This document shows positions 1 to 6,295 of a DNA stretch of 6,527 bases, piece after piece; positions within the stretch are counted from its first letter, which is position 1, and each line of letters begins with the position of its first letter. The stretch spans positions 1 to 6,527 of the forward strand of contig CAAEEO010000014.1 in the NCBI GenBank assembly GCA_900754965.1, in the 5' to 3' direction. This DNA comes from an uncultured Oscillospiraceae bacterium (GTDB taxonomy: Bacteria > Bacillota > Clostridia > Oscillospirales > Oscillospiraceae). A model generated the notes under the pieces. The model worked only from the letters and a program-made list of their open reading frames with translations, did not search any database and was not told where the DNA came from. Position numbers and translations under genes: made by a program.

Positions 1-9
1 AAATTCGGT

Positions 10-79
10 GCGTCTTGAGACGCTTGCCAGCAAAAGGCCCTTATAGGGCCTGCTCAAGCCTCCGGCTTAGCCGGAGGTT
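10..79. repeat. Cluster of three adjacent inverted repeats (possible dispersed palindromic element or structured RNA)
   Basis: Three hairpin-forming units lie back to back. The first is GCGTCT/AGACGC at 10-15 and 18-23. The second is an interrupted stem whose 3' arm is continuous from 46 to 59 (GGGCCTGCTCAAGC); it pairs with AGGCCC (35-40), AGC (29-31) and GCTTG (22-26), leaving small bulges at 27-28 and 32-34 and a TTATA loop. The third is CCTCCGGC/GCCGGAGG at 59-66 and 70-77 with loop TTA, extendable to 57-79. The second and third compete for bases 57-59. No T-tract follows on the plus strand, so it is not a standard terminator for an upstream plus-strand gene. On the minus strand the 35-51 hairpin is followed by TTTT, a weak terminator at best. 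No reading frame here looks like protein. Dispersed intergenic repeats often look like this, but one copy cannot prove it. Confidence 0.5.
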
Positions 80-196
80 GTGACTATCTGATGGAATTGT
101 CCGTCCGAAACAAACAGATTCCAAATCGGGAGGAAACAGCCGGGGTGGGGAATGAAGTCTGCTTTTTGATGGAATTTGGCTGTGTTGTGGGTTCGA
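80..196. other. Non-coding spacer upstream of the pro promoter
   Basis: This stretch separates the palindrome cluster from the proB promoter. The plus-strand frame starting at ATG 91 stays open into proB. However, its translation before about position 325 resembles no protein family, it has no ribosome binding site, and it runs through a promoter. I therefore treat it as non-coding. The only structure I see is a 10-base direct repeat, TGATGGAATT, at 89-98 and 167-176, which may be chance. No T-box signature (TGGNACC-type) is visible, although T-boxes control some Bacillus proline genes. Confidence 0.6.
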
Positions 197-225
197 TTTG
201 CATTTTTGGAGGAATATGGTATAAT
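197..225 (+). promoter_or_regulatory. Promoter of the proBAC operon (extended -10, sigma-A type)
   Basis: A perfect TATAAT lies at 220-225 and is preceded by TGG (217-219), giving an extended -10 element. At the ideal 17-bp spacing upstream is TTTGCA (197-202), matching 4 of 6 bases of the -35 consensus. Transcription would begin near A231-A233, leaving a leader of about 93 nt before proB. The start point is predicted, not measured. Confidence 0.8.
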
Positions 226-231
226 AGCCGA

Positions 232-324
232 AAAACCAGCCATGAGAGGCTCGGAGGATGTCGGCAATCGCGGCCCGGCAGCCCCTTTCCAACTTGCCGC
301 GGCAGAATACAGGAGATGATAGCG
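232..324 (+). other. 5' leader of the proBAC transcript
   Basis: The leader is GC-rich and can fold. CGGCAA (262-267) can pair with TTGCCG (294-299). CGGCA (276-280) competes for TGCCG (295-299). TGCCGCGGCA (295-304) is a perfect 10-base palindrome. Two short upstream reading frames exist. One starts at ATG 242 (25 codons, stop TGA at 317-319 inside the proB ribosome binding site). The other starts at ATG 258 (41 codons, stop at 381-383, overlapping proB). The second has purine-rich sequence before it (GAGAGG 244-249, eight bases ahead). Neither is rich in proline codons, so classical attenuation is not supported. No terminator hairpin with a T-run is present in the leader. Confidence 0.45.
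311..320 (+). promoter_or_regulatory. Ribosome binding site that decides the proB start
   Basis: AGGAGATGAT matches the extended Shine-Dalgarno AGGAGGTGAT at 9 of 10 positions. The only nearby in-frame ATG (316-318) lies inside this match and has no spacing from AGGAG. The in-frame TTG at 325 sits nine bases after AGGAG, a normal distance, and is therefore preferred. Confidence 0.7.
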
Positions 325-1107
325 TTGCTCAACCAGGCGAAAACGATCGTATTCAAAGTGGGCACTTCCACCTTGACTCATGAGACGGGGAAGACCAACC
401 TTCGGTGTATGGAGGAATTGGTCATGGTGCTGTCAGAGCTGATGAATGAAGGACGGCAGGTGGTGTTGGTCACTTCCGGCGCCATTGGCGTGGGCATCGG
501 GAAACTGGGATTGCCGGAACGGCCGAAAGATACCGCAGGAAAACAGGCGGCTGCTACGGTGGGACAGTGTGAGCTGATGTTCATGTACGACAAGATGTTC
601 GGCCAGTACGGGCATAAGGTGGGGCAACTGCTGATTACCAAGGAAGATGTGGACGATCCCAAACGGCGGCAGAATCTGGTGCAGACATTTGAGAAACTGT
701 TCGATTTTGGCGCAATCCCGGTCATCAATGAAAATGACGCGGTGGCAGTGGATGAGATCGTTTACGGCGATAACGACAGCCTTTCTGCGGTGGTGGCGAC
801 CTTGATTGGGGCAGATGCACTGGTGATTCTCACGGAGACAGACGGCCTGTATACCGCCAATCCGATGAAGGACCCTGCGGCTCGTCGTATTGCCCGGGTG
901 GAGAAAATCACAGACGAGGTTCGCAGATATGCCTCCGGGGACGGCACGGCCCTGGGCACCGGGGGGATGGTGACCAAGCTCCATGCGGCAGAGATTGCCA
1001 CGGCTGCCGGCGTGGATACCTATATCATTTGCGGGAAAGACCCCAGACAGATCTATCGGCTGATGGAAGGCGAAGATCTGGGAACCCATTTTATTGCCGG
1101 AGAATAA
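325..1107 (+). CDS. proB: Glutamate 5-kinase, short form without PUA domain
   Basis: ProB is the first enzyme of proline synthesis; it transfers phosphate from ATP to the side-chain carboxylate of glutamate in the cytoplasm. From TTG 325 the protein has 260 residues, all of it an amino-acid-kinase domain. Visible family motifs are FKVGTSTLT (10-18, phosphate-binding loop with K11), VTSGAIGVG (49-57), NENDAV (135-140), GDNDSLSA (148-155), TETDGLYTANP (170-180) and GTGGMVTK (211-218). E. coli and B. subtilis ProB are about 370 residues with a C-terminal PUA domain; this one stops after the kinase domain, as in known short forms of other Firmicutes. Feedback inhibition by proline is a property of the kinase domain and may persist. 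A start at ATG 316 would add three residues; ATG 91 is implausible because the extension crosses the promoter. It is the first gene of the operon; its TAA overlaps the proA ribosome binding site. Confidence 0.96.
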   Translation: MLNQAKTIVFKVGTSTLTHETGKTNLRCMEELVMVLSELMNEGRQVVLVTSGAIGVGIGKLGLPERPKDTAGKQAAATVGQCELMFMYDKMFGQYGHKVGQLLITKEDVDDPKRRQNLVQTFEKLFDFGAIPVINENDAVAVDEIVYGDNDSLSAVVATLIGADALVILTETDGLYTANPMKDPAARRIARVEKITDEVRRYASGDGTALGTGGMVTKLHAAEIATAAGVDTYIICGKDPRQIYRLMEGEDLGTHFIAGE

Positions 1108-1119
1108 GGAGGAGTCACC

Positions 1120-2361
1120 ATGTTGGAACAGATTGGACAACAGGCCAAGATCGCATCCCGGGTCCTGGCAGGCATGAAGACGGAAGAGAAAGACCGGGCG
1201 CTGCGAATTATGGCAGAGGCTATCGTGGCGCAGGAGCGTGAAATCCTGGCTGCCAATGCCCGGGACATGGAGGCTGCCCGGGAAAAGGGAATGAACGCTA
1301 CCATGCTGGACCGGCTCCAACTCACCCCGGACCGCATCCGGGGCATGGCGGATGGTTTGCGGGAAGTGGCGGCGCTGCCGGACCCGGTGGGGCGTGTACT
1401 GGATGACCAGACGCGGCCTAACGGACTGCATCTGGTGAAAGTGGCGGTGCCGATTGGCGTCATTGCCGTAATCTATGAGGCGCGGCCGAATGTGACGGCG
1501 GATTCTGCGGCATTGTGCCTGAAAAGCGGAAACGCAGTGATCCTTCGCGGCGGAAAAGAGGCCATTTGCTCCAATATTGCTGTGGCAAACTGTATGCGTG
1601 AGGCGTTGGAACAGGCGGGGCTGCCCCGGGATTGCATCCAGTTGGTGGAGGATACCACCCATGAGAGCGCCAATGCCCTGATGCACCTGGATCGGTATGT
1701 GGATGTCCTGATTCCGCGGGGCAGTCAGCGGCTGATCCGGGCAACGGTCGAGCAGTCCACAGTGCCGGTGATCCAGACCGGGTCCGGCGTGTGCCACATC
1801 TATGTGGATCGGGCGGCAGATCCGGAAATGGCGGCAAAGATCATAGAAAATGCAAAGACATCCCGTCCCTCGGTGTGCAATGCGGCAGAGTGTATGCTCA
1901 TTCATCGGGAGATTGCGCCCAAGGTGCTGCCGCTGATTGCCCAACGGCTGGCGGAAAAGCATACGCAGATCCGGGGAGACCGGGAAGTGATGGAAATCCT
2001 GGGCGACCGGGCAGTCCCTGCCACTGAAGAGGATTGGGGCCGGGAGTATCTGGACTACATTATGGCGGCACGGATTGTGGGCAGTTTGGAAGAGGCCATC
2101 GAGTATGTGTATCAGTATTCCACGGGACACTCCGAGTGTATCGTGACGGAAGACCCTGCGGCAGCGGAGGAATACCTGAACCGGGTGGACGCTGCGGCGG
2201 TGTACTGGAATGCCTCTACCCGATTTACGGATGGCGGTGAATTCGGACTGGGCGCGGAAATCGGCATCTCCACCCAGAAACTGCACGCCAGAGGGCCTTT
2301 GGGGCTCAGGGAACTGACTTCCATGAAATATAAAGTGTACGGAGAGGGACAAATCAGATGA
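1120..2361 (+). CDS. proA: Gamma-glutamyl phosphate reductase (glutamate-5-semialdehyde dehydrogenase)
   Basis: ProA reduces gamma-glutamyl phosphate with NADPH to glutamate-5-semialdehyde, which cyclises to pyrroline-5-carboxylate. The protein has 413 residues, the usual full length, with the aldehyde-dehydrogenase fold. Motifs seen are PIGVIAVIYEARPNVT (111-126), KSGNAVILRGGKEA (135-148, cofactor region), RPSVCNAAE (249-257) with the expected catalytic cysteine C253, and the ProA C-terminal signature at about 362-405 including STRFTDGGEFGLGAEIG and HARGPLGLRELTS. The start is set by AAGGAGGAG (1106-1114), seven bases from ATG when counted from AAGGAGG; that site includes the last two bases of the proB stop codon, so ProB and ProA are probably translationally coupled. 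This fits the family, where ProB and ProA are thought to pass the unstable phosphate intermediate between them. Its end overlaps the proC start by four bases. No defect seen. Confidence 0.97.
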   Translation: MLEQIGQQAKIASRVLAGMKTEEKDRALRIMAEAIVAQEREILAANARDMEAAREKGMNATMLDRLQLTPDRIRGMADGLREVAALPDPVGRVLDDQTRPNGLHLVKVAVPIGVIAVIYEARPNVTADSAALCLKSGNAVILRGGKEAICSNIAVANCMREALEQAGLPRDCIQLVEDTTHESANALMHLDRYVDVLIPRGSQRLIRATVEQSTVPVIQTGSGVCHIYVDRAADPEMAAKIIENAKTSRPSVCNAAECMLIHREIAPKVLPLIAQRLAEKHTQIRGDREVMEILGDRAVPATEEDWGREYLDYIMAARIVGSLEEAIEYVYQYSTGHSECIVTEDPAAAEEYLNRVDAAAVYWNASTRFTDGGEFGLGAEIGISTQKLHARGPLGLRELTSMKYKVYGEGQIR

Positions 2362-3158
2362 TTTACGGATTTATCGGACTGGGCAACATGGCCTCAGCCA
2401 TCATTCACGGCATGGCCCGCAGCGGGAAGTTTGCAGAGGACACCATTCTTGGATTTAACCGCAGTGAGGGAAAAACGCTGAAACTCCAGGCGGAAACGGG
2501 ACTGGTTCCGGCAGGCAGCGGAGAAGAAGTGGCCCGGCGGGCAGATGTGGTGGTTCTGGCGGTGAAACCGCAGATGATAGGAGAGGTGCTGCCCCGAATC
2601 GCCCCGGAGATTACGCCGGAGAAACTGGTGGTGTCCATTGCAGCAGGCAAACCCACGGCGTTTTACGAAAAAGCCTTCGTCCCCGGTGTGCCGGTGGTGC
2701 GGGTGATGCCCAATATCAACGCCAAAGTGCAGGCGGCTGCTACCGGCATCTGTGCGGGGGCCTGTGCCCAGAGAGCCCATCTGGATCTGGTGAAAGCCAT
2801 GTTTGAAACGGTGGGAGGGGTGTACGAACTGACGGAATCCCAATTTCCGGCTTTCTCCGCTCTGGGCGGCGCCAGCGGGGCGTTTATCCACCTGTACATT
2901 GACGCTTTGGCATCTGCCGGAGTCAAGGCGGGACTGCCCCGGCCTTTGAGCCAGGAAATTGCATCCCAGGCGGTGCTGGGCAGCGCAAAACTGACGTTGG
3001 AGAGCGGGGAGCACCCCATTGCGCTGTGCGATCAGGTGTGTTCGCCCGGCGGTACCACCATTGAGGGAATCCATACCTTGAAACGGCTGGGCTTTGAGTC
3101 TGCCGTACAGCAGGCGATTGATGCAATCATCGCCAAAGACCAAAGTTTAGCAAATTGA
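2358..3158 (+). CDS. proC: Pyrroline-5-carboxylate reductase
   Basis: ProC carries out the last step of proline synthesis, NAD(P)H-dependent reduction of pyrroline-5-carboxylate to L-proline, in the cytoplasm. At 266 residues it is of typical length. The N-terminal Rossmann fold shows GFIGLGNMASAI (4-15), and VVVLAVKPQ marks the end of a nucleotide-binding strand (about 70-78). The C-terminal dimerisation and substrate domain contains LYIDALASAGVKAGLPR and the P5CR signature ending in SPGGTTIEGI (229-238). One variation: the usual GSxPAY-type stretch is GASGAF at 171-176, replacing the common proline with glycine. The ATG overlaps the proA stop (ATGA), so translation is coupled; purine-rich GGAGAGGG (2341-2348) lies at a workable distance inside proA. 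The next gene begins ten bases downstream with no promoter or terminator between. Confidence 0.96.
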   Translation: MIYGFIGLGNMASAIIHGMARSGKFAEDTILGFNRSEGKTLKLQAETGLVPAGSGEEVARRADVVVLAVKPQMIGEVLPRIAPEITPEKLVVSIAAGKPTAFYEKAFVPGVPVVRVMPNINAKVQAAATGICAGACAQRAHLDLVKAMFETVGGVYELTESQFPAFSALGGASGAFIHLYIDALASAGVKAGLPRPLSQEIASQAVLGSAKLTLESGEHPIALCDQVCSPGGTTIEGIHTLKRLGFESAVQQAIDAIIAKDQSLAN

Positions 3159-3168
3159 GCGAGGACCT

Positions 3169-4914
3169 ATGAGAAAACGGAGATTCATATTATGCTGCCT
3201 GGCAGTGCTGTTTCTGACTGCCGGCTGCGGTGAAACTGCGGAGAAACAGGTGGAGCAGACACCGGTGCCCGTCGTCCAGGCAACTCCCGTGCCGACACCG
3301 GCGCCGGTGGAATACACCTTGGATTTATGCCTGGGCACGGAGGGATATACGATTGATCCCACCTATGCAGCGGATACGGATGTGTCCACCTATTGCCTGC
3401 ACCTGTTTGAAGGGCTGATGAAATATATGCCCGTTTCCGGGGAAGAGGAAACGCAGGTGGTGCATACCACAGTGGAGCCGGGAATGGCGAGAAAGTACCA
3501 GGTGTCGGAGGACGGCCTGATCTACACCTTCACCTTGCGGGAGGCGTTTTGGAGCGACGGCCAGCCGGTGACTGCCCAGGACTTTGTTTATTCCTGGCAG
3601 CGGCTGCTGTCTCCTGAAGGGCCGGAGCAGCCGGCCGGACATACGCTGCTCAACGGCATTGTGAAAAATGCGGAGGCTGTCAGCAGCGGCAGGCTCAGTG
3701 TGGCTCAGTTGGGAATCCGTGCAGTGGATGAAAAGACCCTGGAAATCCAGCTGGAGGAACCCTGTCCCTATTTCCTGAAATTGTGCGCCAGTCCCTGTCT
3801 GGTGCCGCTGCGGCAGGATGTGATCGAAACATACGGCGGAAACTGGACGGATGCAGCCAATATTGTGGTCAATGGCGCCTACACCATTGCCGAGTGGGTT
3901 CATGACGACTTTTTGGAGATGGTTCAGAATGAAACATATTACGGTCGGGAAGAGTTGGGGCCTGCGCGGATTATCTGGCACTTCAGTGACGGAGATCAGC
4001 TGACATTGGAGGGATTCCGCGCCGGGGACTACGATTTTATCGGTACTATGCCGCAAGGTCAGATTCCGGCACTGAAAGAAGAGGGCTTGTGCCAGACGAT
4101 GGAACTGGCAGGAACCTACTATCTGTATTTCAATACCGATGTGATCGGGGATTGGCGTATTCGTGCGGCCATGCTGCTCAGCGTGGATCGGGAGGCCATT
4201 ACCCAGGCGCTGACCGGAGAGGAATTTCCTGCCACTGGCTTTGTGGCCTCTGGTGTGCGGGACAGCCGGGATGGGGACTTTTCGGAGGGAATGTCCTCAG
4301 AACCCACTTCCGCCATGTATCGGTGGCTGCAAAATTGGTATCCGGATTATGACCTGAGCACTTACGACGGACGCTGTCAGCTGGCCAAGGCACTGTACCA
4401 GGAATCTTTGACTGCCGGCTCCTGGTATCGCAGCTACGAGGTGACTTACTGCTATAATTCCTCCACCATCAATCGAACGGTGGCAAAACTCTGCCAGAAA
4501 AACTGGGCGGATGTGCTGGGGCTGCGGGTAAACCTGACGGTGGTGGACCCGGAGGGCTATGAGTCGGTACTGAAGAACGGAAACTTTGGACTGGCCTATC
4601 TCAGCTGGTTCCCGGACTATGACGATCCCCAGAATTTCCTGGAATTGATGGAGAGCAGCAACGAATACAACTATGGAATGTGGAGCAGTGCGGCGTATGA
4701 CGACCTGATGGCGCAGATTCGTGGGACGGGAGACAGTTTGGAGCGGGACGAGCTGCAATATTATGCAGAGAGCCAAATGTTCTCTATGGGAGGATTCCCG
4801 GTATGCCCTGTGTTCTTTTATGGGGACAGCTGCGGTATTTCCCCGGAGCTGACCAATGTGGGATACGACCCCTTCGGCTTTTATTGTTTCCGCTATGCAA
4901 AATTGAAAACATAA
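3169..4914 (+). CDS. Peptide ABC transporter substrate-binding lipoprotein (OppA / SBP_bac_5 family)
   Basis: This is a predicted extracellular, membrane-anchored binding protein that would capture peptides for an ABC importer. The 581-residue product starts with MRKRRF, a hydrophobic stretch (about 6-18) and a lipobox LTAGC, giving lipidation at C20. A proline- and threonine-rich linker (about 28-47) follows. The SBP_bac_5 fold then shows the usual order of motifs: IDPTYAAD and LFEGLM near the N-terminus, VSEDGLIYTFTLRE with WSDGQPVTAQDFVYSW (about 112-143), and LYFNTD (319-324) leading to RAAMLLSVDREAI, all close to OppA consensus. Substrate range cannot be read from sequence; oligopeptides are most likely. 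GAGG (3161-3164) lies four bases before the ATG, a short spacing that may lower translation relative to the pro genes. It is the last gene before a strong terminator and most likely shares the proBAC transcript. No permease or ATPase gene adjoins it. Confidence 0.93.
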   Translation: MRKRRFILCCLAVLFLTAGCGETAEKQVEQTPVPVVQATPVPTPAPVEYTLDLCLGTEGYTIDPTYAADTDVSTYCLHLFEGLMKYMPVSGEEETQVVHTTVEPGMARKYQVSEDGLIYTFTLREAFWSDGQPVTAQDFVYSWQRLLSPEGPEQPAGHTLLNGIVKNAEAVSSGRLSVAQLGIRAVDEKTLEIQLEEPCPYFLKLCASPCLVPLRQDVIETYGGNWTDAANIVVNGAYTIAEWVHDDFLEMVQNETYYGREELGPARIIWHFSDGDQLTLEGFRAGDYDFIGTMPQGQIPALKEEGLCQTMELAGTYYLYFNTDVIGDWRIRAAMLLSVDREAITQALTGEEFPATGFVASGVRDSRDGDFSEGMSSEPTSAMYRWLQNWYPDYDLSTYDGRCQLAKALYQESLTAGSWYRSYEVTYCYNSSTINRTVAKLCQKNWADVLGLRVNLTVVDPEGYESVLKNGNFGLAYLSWFPDYDDPQNFLELMESSNEYNYGMWSSAAYDDLMAQIRGTGDSLERDELQYYAESQMFSMGGFPVCPVFFYGDSCGISPELTNVGYDPFGFYCFRYAKLKT

Positions 4915-4918
4915 GAAC

Positions 4919-4967
4919 ATTCCCTGAGAAAACGCCGTTTTTTCAGGGAATTTTTTGGTTCTTTTTT
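4919..4967 (+). terminator. Intrinsic terminator of the proBAC-lipoprotein operon
   Basis: ATTCCCTGAGAAAAC (4919-4933) pairs with GTTTTTTCAGGGAAT (4937-4951) in a 15-bp stem with one G-U pair and a three-base GCC loop. It is followed by a run of six T (4951-4956) and a second T-rich tract to 4967. It begins five bases after the lipoprotein stop codon. Confidence 0.93.
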
Positions 4968-4980
4968 GCCGAAATGTAGA

Positions 4981-5009
4981 TAGAATTTTCCACTCTTTGT
5001 TGATATAAT
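4981..5009 (+). promoter_or_regulatory. Promoter of the glycosyltransferase gene (extended -10)
   Basis: A perfect TATAAT (5004-5009) is preceded by TGA (5001-5003), giving an extended -10. The -35 region at 17-bp spacing is TAGAAT (4981-4986), only 3 of 6 matches, so the extended -10 probably carries most of the recognition. The predicted start is near 5016, giving a leader of about 56 nt. Confidence 0.72.
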
Positions 5010-5029
5010 ATCATTAAAACAGCACAGAT

Positions 5030-5048
5030 TGGCGGGGGAGACCCGCCA
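5030..5048 (+). promoter_or_regulatory. GC-rich hairpin in the glycosyltransferase 5' leader
   Basis: GGCGGG (5031-5036) pairs perfectly with CCCGCC (5042-5047), closed by T5030-A5048, around a GGAGA loop. It lies between the predicted transcript start and the true ribosome binding site AAAGGAG (5059-5065). It has no T-run, so it is not a terminator. It may stabilise the mRNA 5' end or present the loop to a protein; no function is shown by the sequence. Confidence 0.45.
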
Positions 5049-5071
5049 TTGGCTCGACAAAGGAGCATTAT

Positions 5072-6232
5072 ATGCGGATCTTATTGACTTCCGACTGGTA
5101 CACCCCCGCGGTCAACGGGGTGGTCACCTCTGTATTGAATTTGAAAGCCGGACTGGAGGCGCGGGGACACGATGTACGGGTGCTGACCCTGTCCCAGAAC
5201 CTGCACTCCTATTATCAGGACGGCGTGACATATATCGGTTCGCTGAATGCGGATATGGTCTACCCCGGGGCGCGGATGAGCCTGGGATTGCAGCGGCGAT
5301 GGGTGCAGGAGATTCTGGACTGGCACCCGGCGGTGATCCACTCCAACTGCGAGTTTTTCACCTTCTTTCTGGCGCATCATCTGGCAGAAGAATTGGATAT
5401 TCCACTGGTGCATACCTACCATACGGTCTATGAGGACTACACCCACTATTTCTCGCCCAGTCCGGCTTATGGCCGTCATTTGGTTCGCAATTTCACCCGT
5501 TGGGTGGCACATCGTACCAATGCCATGATTGTGCCCACGGAAAAAGTGGCGGTGTTGCTGCGGAAATACGGGGTGCGTCAGCCTATTTATGTCATCCCCA
5601 GTGGCATCGATTTGAGTCAGTTTCAACAGGCGTTGCCGGAAGAGGAAGTGAGCCGGATGCGCCGGAAACTGGGGATTCCGGAGGGGAACACGGTACTGGC
5701 CTCCATCGGCCGCCTGGCCAAGGAAAAAAACAGCACGGAACTGTTGGACGGCCTGACGGCGTTCCGGGGGAAACCGGTGACCATGCTGTTCGTGGGAGAC
5801 GGCCCATATCGGGCGGAAGTGCAGGACCATGCCGCATCCCTGGGCATGACAGAGCAGGTGATCTTCACCGGGATGGTGCCGCCGGAAGATGTGTGGAAAT
5901 ACTACCGTTTGGGGGATCTGTTCCTGTGTGCCTCCACCAGTGAGACCCAGGGTCTGACCTATATGGAGGCATTGGCCTCCGGTCTGCCGGTGCTGTGCCG
6001 GAAGGATGCATGCGTGGACGGTGTGGTGGTAGATGATGAAAACGGATGGCAGTACCGGAATCTGGCGGAGTTTCGTGCCCGTCTGGAATATTTTTTGGAG
6101 CACCGGGAAGTGTGGCCTGCATTGCGTGCCGCCGCATTGGAGAGCAGCCACCGGTTTTCTGTGCCATTTTTTGCCCAGCATGTGGAGCAGGTGTATCAGG
6201 AACAGTTGAGCGGTCTGTCTTACCTAATATGA
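5072..6232 (+). CDS. GT4-family glycosyltransferase, similar to diacylglycerol glucosyltransferases
   Basis: The enzyme would move a sugar from a nucleotide donor to a lipid or envelope acceptor at the cytoplasmic face of the membrane. The 386-residue GT-B fold has two halves. The N-terminal acceptor domain opens with LLTSDWYTPAVNGVVTSV (4-21) and carries HTYHTVYEDYTHY (114-126), a stretch typical of alpha-monoglucosyldiacylglycerol synthases and related GT4 enzymes. The C-terminal donor domain shows GRLAKEKN (213-220; R214 and K219 expected to contact the donor phosphates), FVGDGPY (240-246) and the E-x7-E motif ETQGLTYME (E291, E299). There is no signal peptide or membrane helix, as expected for a peripheral enzyme. 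AAAGGAG (5059-5065) lies six bases before the ATG. The gene has its own promoter and terminator. A mannosyl- or other hexosyl-transferase role is possible; the retaining GT4 class is secure, the acceptor is not. Confidence 0.9.
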   Translation: MRILLTSDWYTPAVNGVVTSVLNLKAGLEARGHDVRVLTLSQNLHSYYQDGVTYIGSLNADMVYPGARMSLGLQRRWVQEILDWHPAVIHSNCEFFTFFLAHHLAEELDIPLVHTYHTVYEDYTHYFSPSPAYGRHLVRNFTRWVAHRTNAMIVPTEKVAVLLRKYGVRQPIYVIPSGIDLSQFQQALPEEEVSRMRRKLGIPEGNTVLASIGRLAKEKNSTELLDGLTAFRGKPVTMLFVGDGPYRAEVQDHAASLGMTEQVIFTGMVPPEDVWKYYRLGDLFLCASTSETQGLTYMEALASGLPVLCRKDACVDGVVVDDENGWQYRNLAEFRARLEYFLEHREVWPALRAAALESSHRFSVPFFAQHVEQVYQEQLSGLSYLI

Positions 6233-6234
6233 AG

Positions 6235-6250
6235 GATACGAAGATACGAA
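6235..6250 (+). repeat. Short tandem duplication after the glycosyltransferase stop
   Basis: GATACGAA occurs twice in perfect tandem (6235-6242 and 6243-6250) between the stop codon and the terminator. It probably arose by replication slippage; no role is evident. Confidence 0.6.
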
Positions 6251-6255
6251 ATAAG

Positions 6256-6294
6256 AAGTCCCGGAAGTGTGATGTCACACTTCCGGGACTTTTT
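6256..6294. terminator. Terminator between convergent genes, probably bidirectional
   Basis: A 17-bp perfect inverted repeat, AAGTCCCGGAAGTGTGA at 6256-6272 against 6275-6291, has a two-base TG centre (in practice a four-base loop after the last pair opens). On the plus strand it ends in five T (6290-6294). On the minus strand it is followed by the T-rich CTTATTTC, so it can also serve the convergent acetyltransferase gene, whose stop codon starts two bases away. Confidence 0.9.
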
Positions 6295-6295
6295 G

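Noticed and set aside
89..176. Direct repeat TGATGGAATT (89-98 and 167-176) as a regulator binding site pair or insertion footprint
   Set aside because: Ten bases, 78 apart, one of them over 20 bases upstream of the -35 and neither symmetric; chance is as good an explanation.
91..324. Extended N-terminus for ProB from ATG 91
   Set aside because: The extra 78 residues match nothing in the family, and the frame crosses the promoter at 197-225 and the ribosome binding site at 311-320.
232..324. T-box or proline attenuator in the pro leader
   Set aside because: No TGGNACC-like T-box sequence, no terminator hairpin with a T-run, and no run of proline codons in the short upstream frames.
1..324. 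CRISPR array or tRNA gene at the left edge
   Set aside because: The inverted repeats differ from one another and are not regularly spaced, and no cloverleaf or acceptor-stem pattern is present.
433..2352. A 639-codon open frame on the minus strand across proB and proA
   Set aside because: It is antisense to two unmistakable enzymes, is rich in His, Arg, Gln and Cys with no recognisable domain, and has no ribosome binding site context; long antisense frames arise from codon bias in GC-rich genes.
2394..3143. A 249-codon minus-strand frame opposite proC
   Set aside because: Antisense shadow of a gene with complete family motifs; no domain visible.
5081..6181. A 366-codon minus-strand frame opposite the glycosyltransferase
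   Set aside because: Same pattern as the proB/proA shadow: low-complexity, His/Gln-rich translation opposite a well-supported gene.
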